Positions 34,654 through 45,742 of a stretch of DNA of 64,000 nucleotides are shown here, piece by piece. A program made the translations under genes and the position numbers. The notes beneath the pieces were generated by a model. It was given only the letters and a program-made list of their open reading frames with translations. It had not been told where the DNA came from and did not search any database. The stretch comes from Hypericum androsaemum (lineage: Eukaryota > Streptophyta > Magnoliopsida > Malpighiales > Hypericaceae). Within the stretch, counting starts at the first letter, position 1. Every line of letters starts with the position of its first letter. The stretch is from assembly GCA_963995505.1 (NCBI GenBank), contig OZ023193.1, forward strand, positions 2,914,001 through 2,978,000, read 5' to 3'.

Positions 34654-37063
34654 ATGGAGGTGGTGGTGGGGTCGCCGAGCCCCAGGGATATCGGCGTCGC
34701 CGTCGGCTTCGTCGCCGTCTTCTTCGCCGCCCGGTTCGTCCTTGACAAGTTCGTTTTCCACGTGCGTCCGCATTTCATATTCCCTCTCCTCTCTCCACTT
34801 CTGTTCCTTTTGTGCATTTTCTTTTAAAACTTGTTGATTAGCTGAAATTTAATTGATAAGTTTGGGGATTGTTAGTGTTAATGTCGATTCGGATTAGGAT
34901 CGGATTTGCTCGAATGCGTAGCGAAACCAGCGGATAGGTTGATGTTGTTGCGGTTATGGCTATTTGAAGGTGATGAGCTGCTGGTGATTGATCTCTGCTT
35001 GGAACAAATGTGGTCGGATGAGCTATTGAAATCCGTCTTTAGTTCTTTCTTGCTATGTTGCACTAATGCTTATGTTTGTGGCGGAATGTTTCGTGTGTGT
35101 AGCGATGAGCGATCTATAGCGAAGAAGTTGTCTATGAGAGGACTCGAGTTTTTCTTCCCATAGTAGCTATTTCGCTAAATCATGTGCGATATAAGGCAAT
35201 GTTCGAGCTAGGATACATGTAACTGAATCCTTCGAGTGGAACTCAGGCTCAAAGTGTTGTTGCAATGTAGCTCACTGGCACGAAGAACTCAGGCTCAAAG
35301 TTTTTTTTTGCCGTGAATTAATTGTTGTGCTGCACCAGTAGATTCATTAATTACTGCACATGATGTGGGAATAATATGTGTTACTGATTCTTGGAATCTT
35401 TTTAGAGCCTTTCCCTTTGGTTGGTGTTCAAGAAGCCCGTTTCTTCAAAGTCAAAGATCTATGCAGCTAAGAAAGCCACACTTGCAAAATGCTCAGAGTC
35501 TTTGTGGAAGCTACTATACTATGGCACTATTGAAGCATCTCTTCTTATGGCTATATACAAGGAGCCATGGTTCAGAGACACGTATCGGTACTTCAGCGGT
35601 TGGCCAAATCAGGAGCTTAGGTAAAACTAGTTAGAATGCAGGAAATTTGACCTTTTCGATGTGTTGTTTTTTCTGCTCTAATGAAGGAGGTGCCTTGCAT
35701 ACATTATTGAGTTTGCCCTTCCTGGATGCTCACTATATCTTCTTCTGCATCTGATGATAGTTTACATGACAGAAGAGACTGATATGAAGATTTATAATCT
35801 GATGCACTAACTGGAACAACTTCTGCAGCCTTCGATTAAAGCTCTGCTATTTGTGCCAATTTGGATTCTACATCTATAGTATTGTTGCTCTCCTCGTATG
35901 GGAAACAAGACGGAAGGACTTTGCTGTGATGATGTCTCATCACGTTATTACTGTTCTGTTGATTGGATACTCATACATTACAAGGTACTGCTAGAACTTT
36001 GAATTAAAGTAGACGAAGTGAACATTTCCCTATTTAACTTCTATTTATGGTTCTGTCTGTTTAATACTCTAAACAACAATTTGATCACGTCAGATTCCAT
36101 GTTTACTGAAGTTTCCTGAACTAGTTGATTATTTTTCTCTCAGTTTTTTCCGAATAGGTGCAATTATCCTTGCCTTACATGATGCAAGTGATGTATTCAT
36201 GGAGACGGCAAAAATTTTCAAGTACTCTGAGAACGAACTGGGTGCAAGCATTTTTTTTGGACTATTTGCCATCTCATGGCTTGTTCTTCGTCTGATATTC
36301 TTTCCCTTCTGGGTTATCAGAGCTTCAAGGTTATTCTCATGATAAATAATTTGGCTTCGGTTTATACTGATATGCAAAGAATCATTTATCTTATATCTTA
36401 TTGTGACTTGCAGCCTTGACCTTGTAGCACACCTGAATTTATCGAAGGCCTACGATATGTCTGTGTATTATGGATTCAATACGATGCTGCTGATGTTGCT
36501 TGTGTTTCACATCTACTGGTGGCTTTTGATTTGCAATATGATAATGAGACAGTTGAGAAATAGGGGAAGAGTGGGGGAAGATATAAGATCTGGTATTTCT
36601 TTTCCCTGGCTTAGTCTGGGCTCTCTTTCTTCATTCAAACCGAATTTCATGATTAAGACTTTGAACCTAAAATCTCTTTTCGCTAGAAAAAAGATGGCTG
36701 ATTGCATATGTAAGCAGTTTTTTGTTGCTGTTCTGACTAGTTGATAAATGTCATGTGTTCTATCTCTGATCTATTTATGTTTAGCCAAGTCATAAAGCTT
36801 ATAATTTGTTCATGATTCTGAAGGTATAATCCCATTTTCGAAAGGGAAGGATGAGAAAAAAGGGCCAATTTTCCATTCTTTAGCTTGATTCAGTGTTACT
36901 GTTTGATTTAAGGCGTAAACCTCCGAAGACCAAGGATTGTCATTTTAGTTGTTTTATTCACTCTCGTTTGATGGATTTAAATCATTTGCAACAAGAAGCC
37001 TTGGATGAATGTGATGTCCATTCACTACTTTTTGTTTATGCAGATTCCGACGAAGACGACTAG
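34654..37063 (+). CDS. LOH2: LAG1/ASC1-like ceramide synthase (TLC domain), LOH2 type
   Basis: Six exons: 34654-34761, 35406-35620, 35829-35984, 36144-36329, 36414-36592, 37044-37063. They encode 287 residues. It should N-acylate sphingoid bases with acyl-CoA to form ceramide in the ER. The TLC domain is plain: SLWKLLYYGTIEASLLMAIY, HHVITVLLIGYSYI, and the Lag1 signature FFRIGAIILALHDASDVFME with the catalytic His172-Asp173, then KIFKYSE. At least five hydrophobic helices can be seen. The last exon gives only the acidic tail DSDEDD, as in plant LOH proteins. For exon 4 the acceptor at 36143 was chosen over a later AG because it restores FFRIG. In Arabidopsis LOH2 lies beside CYP707A4, as here (from memory). 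No Arabidopsis-like C-terminal difference can be judged. Confidence 0.93.
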
Positions 37064-38618
37064 AGAGAAGAGACTGTTCAACCTTTTTGTCCACACCAGT
37101 GACTCAGGATTGTAGCTGACACAGTTGTGTAGGTATTCGCGGCTTCGTTGGTTCATACGGTCAGTTGAGGGCTTCCTTTCTGTCTCACTCCATCACCTGA
37201 AAGTTGTGGACATTTGAGAATTCCTCTTCTTTGACTTCTTATTGATGTATAAAATGATAGGCAAATCATGTAAAATTGATTCCTCCTGTAAAACCCTTGT
37301 TGAGTTGGTCCATATCTTAGGGCTTAATGTGGAAATATAGTGTTTCTGATACGGAAGAATCCAATGGCTCCGTTGGAACATTTTGGTTTTGCATTTGATC
37401 CCCAACAGGTGGATATTATGAGATTATCTTAACCGTATCTTTCTACTGCTGTTTAACCCAAAATTTAATTGCCTCGTCAATTCTGGTATCTACATGGATG
37501 GAAAATGAGTGTATTTGACAAATATTAACAAATCTAGGTTTTTTAACAATAATTTTAATGGAATTTACGACAATCCATGTCATCATCTAAGTGGCTATCC
37601 ACACGTCGACCAGATTGGCGTGGCACGCTAGGTGAACAGTAAAAAAATATTGTTTGTGTCACTAAAATATCAAATCTTATTCATTGATTTTGGTGAGTTT
37701 TAAACTTTTCACCAAATTAAAACACATCATTGAGAATTACCACCCTATAAGAAATTAGTTTTCAAATATCGTTATCATGATAAACTTTTTCAAACATACG
37801 TATAAATAACAAAAAAATCGTTTTCCTGCGGTATTCTTAAATGTCACATAGATTACGAAATATTGTTTCTTTTTGGGAAAACATTTCCTAGAAAACTTTT
37901 TTATAAATAACTTATTTTACCTCAAAAGTAGAGCTTTGACAAGGAAATTATTGTGTACGGGTTCACTTCAGATAAGAACCCCAGTTTAAAGATTCGTTGT
38001 CGACGTCAAAACATTTTCATATGACCAATGTGAAAAAAATAAACACATGGGGATAAGAAGACCGGTTCAATTTCCGTGCGTGGGAAAGAATTGCGTTATT
38101 GCATGCGTCATTTGGTAGCGTGGGTTCTTATTTCTAGCTCACACCCAAAACTTTCAACCCCATCCAACCCCACTCATTATTTTTAATTTATGAAATTTTG
38201 AGCGAAATAATATTTTTCATTCGTAAAATTAGAACTTGATATTTAGTAAATATAAATTTCTGATTAGTTGCACCAGGCTCTATTATCCGAAAACGAGAAA
38301 ATCATAAGAAACCCGACAAGTGACGCACCGGCCACGTCACCACTCTAGACAAGGCCCACCGCCTCTCCCGCACGTGACAATTGCGATTGCCATTCAAACC
38401 CGCGTACAAACGGCGTATCCAGCTGGACTGCCACGTCACCCCCACAACGAAACCGTATATATAACCAACCCCCTTTGACCCTTCACTTCCATACCTGACC
38501 TGACCAGACCAGACCAGACCATTAGAAAACAAAGGACAAGATACAACCGACAAAAAACGGCTACTACTCTCCGCCTCCGCCGCCAATTCGTTTGACCCTG
38601 GAGCAGGAACCCGCCACC
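37064..38618. other. Intergenic DNA and ERF promoter
   Basis: The first 200-300 bases are probably the 3' UTR of the ceramide synthase gene, followed by AT-rich DNA. The promoter of the ERF gene starts about 38320: GCCACGTCAC at 38331-38340 and 38430-38439, G-box CACGTG at 38371-38376, TATATATAA at 38455-38463 and W-box core TTGACC at 38475-38480. A CCAGA/CCAGAC run lies at about 38503-38520. Confidence 0.55.
38331..38480 (+). promoter_or_regulatory. ACGT-box cluster, TATA box and W-box of the ERF gene
   Basis: Two copies of GCCACGTCAC (the complement holds the bZIP hybrid site TGACGTGGC) flank a G-box CACGTG. The TATA box TATATATAA (38455-38463) is about 155 bp before the ATG. A W-box core lies at 38475-38480. 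bZIP and WRKY control is inferred from these sites only. Confidence 0.5.
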
Positions 38619-39245
38619 ATGGTCAACGCACCCATCACCTTTGCAGTTGCCGCCTTCCCGGAGGACACGTGTCAGGTCTGCTGGATAAAGGGCTGCCTCG
38701 GATGCAACTTCTTCCCGCCTAGTACTAGTCATCACCAAGAGGCGAGTGCTTATAATGGGAATCACGGTGGCAAGAAGAAGAAGAAGGAGACGGTCGTGGC
38801 GAGGAAGAAGAGGGAGACGAAGAAGTACAGAGGGGTGAGGCAGAGGCCGTGGGGGAAGTGGGCCGCGGAGATAAGGGACCCACGACGGGCCACCCGGGTA
38901 TGGCTGGGCACGTTCAACACCGGGGAGGAGGCCGCGCGGGCTTATGACAAGGCCGCCATTGAGTTTCGGGGCCCCCGGGCCAAGCTCAACTTCTCATTTC
39001 CCGACTACCTCAGCACTAGTACTAGTGCTGAGGTCTCGTCCGAGAAAGGGAAGGGAGTAGTAGCAAGGGGGAGCAATGAAGAGAGTTGTAGTAACAGGGA
39101 GATGGAGGATGAAATGAGCGATGTTTTTTGGGGGAAGATAGGGGAGGAGGAGATGCAACAGTGGATGATGACGATGGATTTTGAGAATATGGATTCTACC
39201 TCTGCAACTACTGTTAATACTTCTACTGGGAATAGAGCTAACTAG
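38619..39245 (+). CDS. ERF109: AP2/ERF transcription factor, ERF109 (RRTF1)-like
   Basis: Single exon, 208 residues. ATG 38619 sits in a good context (CCACCATGG). The AP2 domain covers about residues 69-126: [50 protein letters not shown]. It has the Ala and Asp (WAAEIRDP) typical of ERF-type GCC-box binders. Upstream of it residues 16-32, [17 protein letters not shown], match the Cys-rich motif that I recall in ERF108/ERF109 (Redox Responsive Transcription Factor 1). A basic KKKKK run precedes the domain, and an acidic C-terminus ([16 protein letters not shown]) may activate transcription. ERF109 responds to ROS, wounding and jasmonate; the promoter ACGT boxes fit stress control but do not prove it. 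It is intronless, like most of the family. Confidence 0.88.
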   Translation: MVNAPITFAVAAFPEDTCQVCWIKGCLGCNFFPPSTSHHQEASAYNGNHGGKKKKKETVVARKKRETKKYRGVRQRPWGKWAAEIRDPRRATRVWLGTFNTGEEAARAYDKAAIEFRGPRAKLNFSFPDYLSTSTSAEVSSEKGKGVVARGSNEESCSNREMEDEMSDVFWGKIGEEEMQQWMMTMDFENMDSTSATTVNTSTGNRAN

Positions 39246-40672
39246 TGTTTTTTTCAGGTTTTTTTTTTCAAAATGTAAAATATTTTATTTTATATATATA
39301 GTTTTGCAGTTTCGGACTTCGCTAAAAATTTTAGTGCCGTAAAATTCTGTAGGAAAAAACGACGATACGATAAAGAGTATTCGACATTGCTGCAACGTCC
39401 CGAGCTTAATTAATTGCACATATATCAACCTTGATCTAGTGAACTTTTAATGCAATTGTACCAATAGGACCATTGCAGTACCAATCCATCCAGAATCAGC
39501 CAAATACAGTTTTTTTTATAGTTTGCATCATCTTCGGGAATGCCAAGGAATTGATGAGAATTTCTTCAATTTCCAATTATGTTATAGATTCTCTTGGGAT
39601 TCTTTCGTCTTTGAGAATTCCTTTAATTTCCAATTCTTGCCTTAAACTTCTTCTATGGTTGTAGATAAACCAGAAATATAAAAATCTGTCAAATTGGTTG
39701 TAGTATTTCGCCCCTTGTTTTCTCTATTTTCCGTTATGTACGGGCACATACAGATTTTGTAAGTTCCTAAAAAAAATATACAGTTTTTGTAAGGAAAATA
39801 AAGACAGTTTGTATTGCAAAATGGATCAGATTCTAACCCTATTTTTACAAAGAAAAGAAAGACCCAATGTTGTTGTGTCGAGAAGTGTTGATTCCAGTTC
39901 AGGGATAGCTCTTCTAGTTTCGTATTTTTATATTTATAAAACTTAAACTTAAATTGTTTTTTAAAAGAATCGAAATTCTGTGCTGACACCACGAATGGGA
40001 AATGCCACGTCAGCGGATAGAATGTCTCACCAGCACTTTGACTTGGGAACTCCCACCTGAAGAAAGGAACCTGACCGCGTCGCACTCACTTCTTTTATGG
40101 AGGGAGTGGGGCCCCAGGAGATGCTGGAACGTGCGCTATTACCATGCGCCTTGTTTTTTTCAAGATAAGATGGAATCCATCTGCACGAGAACACGTTTAG
40201 CTTGTGTACAATGCTGTGACAATTGATTTAAGTTTGCATTCATATCGAATTTAAATTAATCGATTCAATAAATAATGAGTGGATCGGTGGTATTTATGTC
40301 GAATTTAGATCAAATGTTTTGATAAGTAATGAGCGGATCGGCATTCATGTCAAATTTAGATCAATTATTTCGATAAGTAATGAGTGGATGGATCGATTAG
40401 GCGGAGATTGGTGAAGAACACGCCTCTTAAAAAACAAATTTCATCAACTCGCCCAGTTAGCTACAAACAGTATCAGACTCGGGGAAAGTGGAAGGAAGGA
40501 AAAAAGAACTGAGAAGAAGAACCTATAGACAGTGAAGAAACTATGGACATCACTTGCAAGCAGCAACTAAGCTGCTGAGATCAACCACAAGCAACAAAAA
40601 AGGTAAAGAAAATCATCAAGCCTCTCAATACAATCAGCAGCAGAGAAAAATGGCAGAAGAATGAGCAGCGGT
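39246..40672. other. Intergenic DNA between convergent genes
   Basis: 3' UTRs of the ERF gene (plus) and the CYPRO4 gene (minus) probably occupy the two ends. No supported gene. A short tandem repeat lies at 40270-40395. Confidence 0.4.
40270..40395. repeat. ~57-bp imperfect tandem repeat, about 2.3 copies
   Basis: The unit contains AATTTAGATCAAATGTTTTG (or ATTATTTCG), then ATAAGTAATGAGCGGATCGG. It is repeated at about 40272, 40325 and 40376. Copies differ by several substitutions. Confidence 0.6.
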
Positions 40673-42646
40673 TCAGCCTCGCGATCGCTTGCCGGAGAGG
40701 CTAATGGAGCTGACTTTCATGGGGGTGGCTACCACCAGAGGAGCTTCAGGGGTATCGGTGACCGAGTAGTTTTCGTGCATGAACCGACTTTCCACGATCG
40801 ACTCGTCCTTGGGCACGATCTTGTAACAGTAACAGCTCTTGAGACCCTGCTGGCTTCTGTAGCATCCATGAGCACTGTTCTTCACCTGCTGGAAGTCCCA
40901 TATGACGCTGAATTTGCCGACCGTTGCTACCAAGTGGCGCTCTTGCTTGCCGTTCTCCGTGACCTGAAATGAAAAGCAGAACAATGAGTCAGATTGTTGT
41001 GGATTTAAGTTGAAACAGAGTGATGAGTAAATGAGGAATCAAGTGCTTACCCATGAGAAATGGCCACCGTGAAACTTGTTATTTGCACCAGCCAAATGTG
41101 AGTCCACTGGAGTGAGCTTCAACAATCTCGGAGCAGGGATCTTATTGCCCATGCGGCCACCGAAACCTGTCTTGGTCTTTCCATCTTTATCTGTAAACAG
41201 AGTGCAAATGAGTACCAAGTATGTATCAGTTGTCCCCAGCACCCATTTGCCATCGTACGTCACATCCACATGCGTAATCGGAGAGCCAAGCCCCGGAAAT
41301 GCCGTCTTCGCCTGCCTCATCGAAGTGTTTGAGTACAGCCTGATCTTCCCGTCCAGCGACCCAACAACAATGGACCCGTCCCCGGTGCTGGCAAAGCACT
41401 GGAAATTTGTCCCCCGCGAGAACTGATGCCCCTGACTCCACTGCAAAACAGGTGATCCAATTGCACCTCCCCTTGCAATGTCCCGCACAATTCCGCCCTT
41501 GTCCCTCATATCCCACTGGCACAACCTATTATCATCCAACCCCAGGAAAGAACTCTCCGAGGGATCCAACTGCGCGCCTTTCGAATCATTCGTAATATCC
41601 CTCATCGAGATCTCGGTCCCGTCCTTGGCAAACTTCCATTCACTCACAATCTTCCCAGTCTCAATATCCAACTGCCTAACCCCACCAGAATGCGGCTTTC
41701 CATCATCCTTCAAAGGGCTCATCAGCATCATATTCGTCTCACCCCGCATCAACATCGCCTTCTTCGGGGTCACATTCACACTCCCGGACCCTAACCCACC
41801 AACCCCTCTACCCCCATCATCAAACCTAACACAAATACCCTTCCCATGAATCCCCTTACTGTAGTTCCTATAAACCTGAACACCCAAATCATTAACAAGA
41901 AAGCTGTTGTCCAATGCACCTAGAGCCAAGCTATGCACTCCCCCATTCGACGCCTCCTCGAACTCCTCCACCAGCCCTTCCTCATCCCTCGAGGCCGCCT
42001 CGTACCCCCCTCCGCCACCATCACTAGCATCCTCCCACATCGAATCATCCGCGGCCTCCGGCTTAACCCACCCAATGAACTCCTTCCCATATACCTTCAC
42101 CTTATTCTCCTCGGTAGCCTCCAACCCATAAACATTCTCGAAAAGACAGTTCTGGAATCGAGTCACAAACCTCCGGTACTCCTCATCGGAGTGAAACCTC
42201 ATCGCCCAAACCCCGTTCTCCACGAAATCGACCCGCCTCTGGTCGCCGAACATCTTCAACTGCATCTCCGACGAGACCCGCGCCCTGACCTTCTCCCCAA
42301 CCCTAAGAACCCACCTTCCCTCCTCCTCCTCAAACTCGTACGCGGCGACCTTGTCGGAGAGGACCCACTTGGCGGCGGGGGTGTTGCCACCGACGTGGAG
42401 GTAGAGCTTGACGGAGCCGGGGCGGGAGGACGGGGGGTATTTGAGCTTCAAAGACTTGAGCTTTTCGTCGATCTCGTCGAGGGTCCGTCTCGAGGAGGAG
42501 GAGGAGGAGGGAGGGGGAGTGGTGGTTTTTGCCGTACTCTCGACGGCGTCGTAGTGCGGATCTTCCGCCTCCTCGTATTCTTCGGTGGAGGAGTCGTAGT
42601 CGGAGTCGGAGAGGTCTTGGCCTTCCCGGCTATGAGAAGTTCCCAT
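40673..42646 (-). CDS. CYPRO4: CYPRO4 / VID27-like protein
   Basis: Two exons on the minus strand: 42646-41051 and 40963-40673, 628 residues. The start [20 protein letters not shown] is followed by an acidic and Ser-rich N-terminus. A PH-like region follows ([20 protein letters not shown] ... [20 protein letters not shown]). The C-terminal VID27 domain is beta-propeller-like: [93 protein letters not shown]. The plant family is named after cardoon CYPRO4; yeast Vid27 belongs to the vacuolar import and degradation group, but the plant role is not established. MGTS suggests possible N-myristoylation (inference). A TATA box (TATATAAA, minus strand, 42791-42798) and a 33-bp CT repeat in the leader precede the ATG. 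Confidence 0.92.
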
Positions 42647-42652
42647 CTTTGA

Positions 42653-42657
<5 letters not shown>

Positions 42658-42690
<33 letters not shown>
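42658..42690. repeat. (GA)n microsatellite in the CYPRO4 5' leader
   Basis: About 16 GA units, 12 bp upstream of the CYPRO4 ATG (CT on the coding strand). Similar GA/CT tracts lie close to the starts of three other genes in the window. Confidence 0.9.
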
Positions 42691-42694
<4 letters not shown>

Positions 42695-42790
42695 TGGGGA
42701 AATCGAGAGAATTTGGGGATTTTCTTGAGAGTTCGTGCAGATTGATTCGATTTGATGGATTTTCTCGAGGTCAGGTTGTTGCTGGCTTTG

Positions 42791-42798
42791 TTTATATA
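42791..42798 (-). promoter_or_regulatory. TATA box of the CYPRO4 gene
   Basis: TATATAAA on the minus strand, about 145 bp upstream of the CYPRO4 ATG. Confidence 0.55.
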
Positions 42799-42849
42799 CC
42801 CCGCCCCCACCATTACCGGCTATTGCCCGTCCCCTTTTTACTTCCTTAG

Positions 42850-43699
42850 GCACCAAGTTTGAGATAATTGTGTTGCTTCCCTCTGTGTTTGGTTCTATAT
42901 TTCTTATAAGGGCCTAACTTTGCCATTTGTTTAGTAAATCATTCCTCTGTTTTCCTATCTCGGCTAGTCAGGGGTTGGATTCGGTGTTAGAAGGCCAGCA
43001 GTATCAATTGGACAACATGGAGAACGGCAGCACAACGACACATCAGTTTTTCAACACAAAGCACACGCCCAGCACATTGCTTAGTATTTTTCGGATTTTG
43101 TTTCGATAATAATTATCAAAATTTCATTTTCTCATAAGTATGGTTGCATTCAAGTATCATTTGTTTAACTTAAGAATGTTAAAAGAAATTGAAAATTTAT
43201 CCTCGTCCTTGGAATTTGTCAAAATAAAAATAAGGGATTTGGTTCGCAATAGAGGAAACCACAAGGGGTATCATAGCAATTTTGTGAACTTCCTTTTCCA
43301 CTTTATCCACCTCCGCCTTTATCTTCGACCGGCTATAAGCGGTAACATTTAACGTAAAGCCATGACGCTGTTACTTCCAAACGAAGAAAACTTCCAGACC
43401 GACACGTGTATAGGGCGTGTTTGGCTCATGTCGGAATAATAAAAAATAACACATTTTATAATCCGTCCAAATAAAATAAGTCCAAGCACTCGCTAAACAC
43501 GGTATTATCAAGTGATTTTTATTACCAAATAATCTCTTATGTCAGTAAATATAACACAAGCAAGACCGTCAATTACAGTGAGATTTGATCAGGCACTTAG
43601 ATTTTCGAATTCGAACCTTACGAATGGAGAAAATACGACAGAGTTCGACTTGGTAACTGAAGTTCACAAAAAATTACACGAGGCGGTAGCAGTTAAATG
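42850..43699. other. Intergenic DNA between CYPRO4 and TPRKB
   Basis: AT-rich, no supported gene. The right part is probably the TPRKB 3' UTR (minus strand). Confidence 0.4.
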
Positions 43700-45158
43700 T
43701 CATAGAGCATCTCGTGCAGCTATACGGCAAGTAATTGCATCTGCAAGAGAGGAAATTCCTAGTTCCACTGAAGGAATTTTGTAGTGCTGAAAAAGCATTA
43801 AAAGCAAGTCAATGAGGGAACAACACACTTTGTAGGGGGGTGATGTAAGCTAGATAGATTGTTATGCCGCGACTGACCTTTTGTATCTGAGCTTGGTTAG
43901 CTCTCCCTTCCAACTCGTCGAGATCGATCTCTTTCCCGTTCACAAGGTTCTTCACAGCTACCAACTAATCAGAATTTGAAGAGCTTTTGAGAAGATTTGA
44001 TGGCATTTTCGAACTTCTGAGCAATTTCGCAACCACATTGAGTGACATGAACTCACCTCATCCGGAGTGCCATCGAAACGAGCTGCTAGAACGTATGTAG
44101 AGTTCTCAGAAATGCCACACCTTTTCAGTGATTCTGTAATCTAGAAAGTCATTGACCGAAGTTAGAAATGAGCATGGTAGGGGTTACTGAAAGCTGATGA
44201 TCAATGACAAAGAAGAGATTGGATAGAAGTAATTACATGTTTAGATCCTGAGCAATTATAAACAAGTTCGGAATGCAGAGTCCGTGTAGTCAATGAATCC
44301 CGAGACTTGGATATGAGTGTCTTGTGGGCTGCAGCCAGAACTGGAAACACGTCTGGAATCTATCAAAACATGGTACGCAACATGCATCAGAAATACAAGC
44401 AGCTGACATTGAGATCCTCCATACGAAGGACATCTTTCTAAAGGAAACAAGAAGCTTAATAAAAACAGAGAATCATACAAGAGATGGATTCAGAAGTGCA
44501 AATTCCGGAGCCTGTGTTCCAGCTTGCAGAGATTCGAGAAGCTCCCTGCATCACAGATTCACAACTCCGTTGTAAGGCTCAAACAGGATCGACATCATAT
44601 GTTGGCTCATTTCAAGTGCACGCCTAAGCTTCTCAGTAAAATAACAGAGTTAAGCCAACAAGACATCAATTCACAACTGTCTCTTCTATCAAACCAGCAA
44701 TTCATGACACAGCAGTTATTACTGCAAATCTAACATCATAATTCGTACGCAGCCACATCCTGCCCCGAAGAGATCCGCATTAGAAGCTTCTTACTCATCG
44801 ATTCCCATCTACGGATAGCGAACACCATATAGACAGCCAACAAAGCCAAATGCCAAGCACGCAGTACTCAACAAATACTCATTCAAGGAATTGCACCGAC
44901 ACGGAATCCGAAAGGGCAACACAATACTAAGAAGACCAAGAAGAGGAGTTTCAGCCTCAGACCAAAAAGGCGATTGCTTTATTCCTTCTTTAGGTCCCAA
45001 CAGAGTACTTGGGCTGTGTTCTTGTCAAAGTCGGCGACTTTACACTTTTTCGACCAAAAAATCCAAAATTTTTTAATACCCATTAATATGTAGATCGGAA
45101 ATTTGGTTATAGCTAAAAAATAACCGCCGGAATCCAAACCCAAAAATTGGAAAATGCC

Positions 45159-45191
<33 letters not shown>

Positions 45192-45259
45192 CTGGAGTTG
45201 GCGACGTCTGTGAATAGAGCGAGAGAGAGGGAGTGGCCGTCGATATCGAATGTTTTCAT
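43700..45259 (-). CDS. TPRKB: EKC/KEOPS complex subunit TPRKB (Cgi121-like)
   Basis: Six small exons on the minus strand: 45259-45192, 44545-44479, 44359-44237, 44140-44057, 43964-43878, 43786-43700. They encode 171 residues and every phase closes. The protein starts MKTFDIDGHSLSLALFTDVA and continues ELLESLQAGTQAPEFALLNP, IPDVFPVLAAAHKTLISKSR, TLHSELVYNCSGSKHITESL, RCGISENSTYVLAARFDGTP, ending ISSLADAITCRIAARDAL. This is the CGI121/TPRKB family, which binds the Bud32 kinase and tRNA in KEOPS, the complex that makes t6A at position 37 of ANN-decoding tRNAs. Because exons are so short, no single long reading frame reveals the gene. A GA tract begins right after the exon 1 donor. A tRNA-Arg(CCT) gene, a t6A-type substrate, lies 154 bp upstream on the same strand. 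Confidence 0.93.
45161..45189. repeat. (GA)n microsatellite at the start of TPRKB intron 1
   Basis: About 14 GA units. On the coding (minus) strand the intron begins GTTCTCTCTC, so the CT repeat starts almost at the splice donor. Length changes could affect splicing (inference). Confidence 0.85.
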
Positions 45260-45412
45260 GGCTTCGTCTTCTCCGTTTCGTTCCCAGGAAGCCAAAAGGG
45301 GATGGAGGGAGGGCACAAAGCCGTATTTAGGGTTTTGGATTTTTTTATATGGACTTAGGGTTTATTCATTGGAGGGGATATTAAAAAAAAGAAAAAGAAA
45401 AAAAAATAAATG

Positions 45413-45485
45413 CGCGCCAGATAGGGGTCGAACCTATGACTTTCTGCTTAGGAAACAGACGCTCTATCCACTGAGCTACAGGCGC
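45413..45485 (-). tRNA. tRNA-Arg (anticodon CCT)
   Basis: 73-nt cloverleaf on the minus strand without intron. The acceptor GCGCCTG pairs with CTGGCGC apart from a T-T mismatch. D-arm GCTCAGTGGATAGAGC, anticodon stem-loop TCTGTTTCCTAAGCAGA with CCT in the loop TTCCTAA, T-arm ATAGGTTCGACCCCTAT with a perfect B box (GGTTCGACC). It decodes AGG; A37 next to the anticodon is the site for t6A. Confidence 0.95.
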
Positions 45486-45742
45486 ATTTTTGGAAACGTA
45501 ACTGCAATTAAACTATATATATATTTTTAATTACACTAATTTAAGCTCTGGACATATATTGAGGAATTACTTTCCAAAAAACATAACTATTTATGTCAAA
45601 ATATAACCTTCATCTGAGACAGAAAGAGAATAGACAGGGAGAAGTAATACTCCAATTTAAGCTTCTCCACAAAATTTGGACAAAAAAGTTTACCTCTTTT
45701 TTTTCTTTCTTTCAATCTGGTTCTCCTTTCCCAGAAACCAAA

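Noticed and set aside
38592..38618. Upstream extension of the ERF reading frame from a TTG
   Set aside because: The ATG at 38619 has a strong context and the protein from there has the usual family N-terminus.
41933..42652. Long plus-strand ORF (239 codons) opposite CYPRO4
   Set aside because: It is the antisense shadow of a GC-rich coding exon. The minus strand has the family motifs, the splice site and the promoter.
43539..43784. Plus-strand ORF of 81 codons
   Set aside because: It overlaps the last TPRKB exon on the minus strand, which closes the conserved C-terminus of that family.
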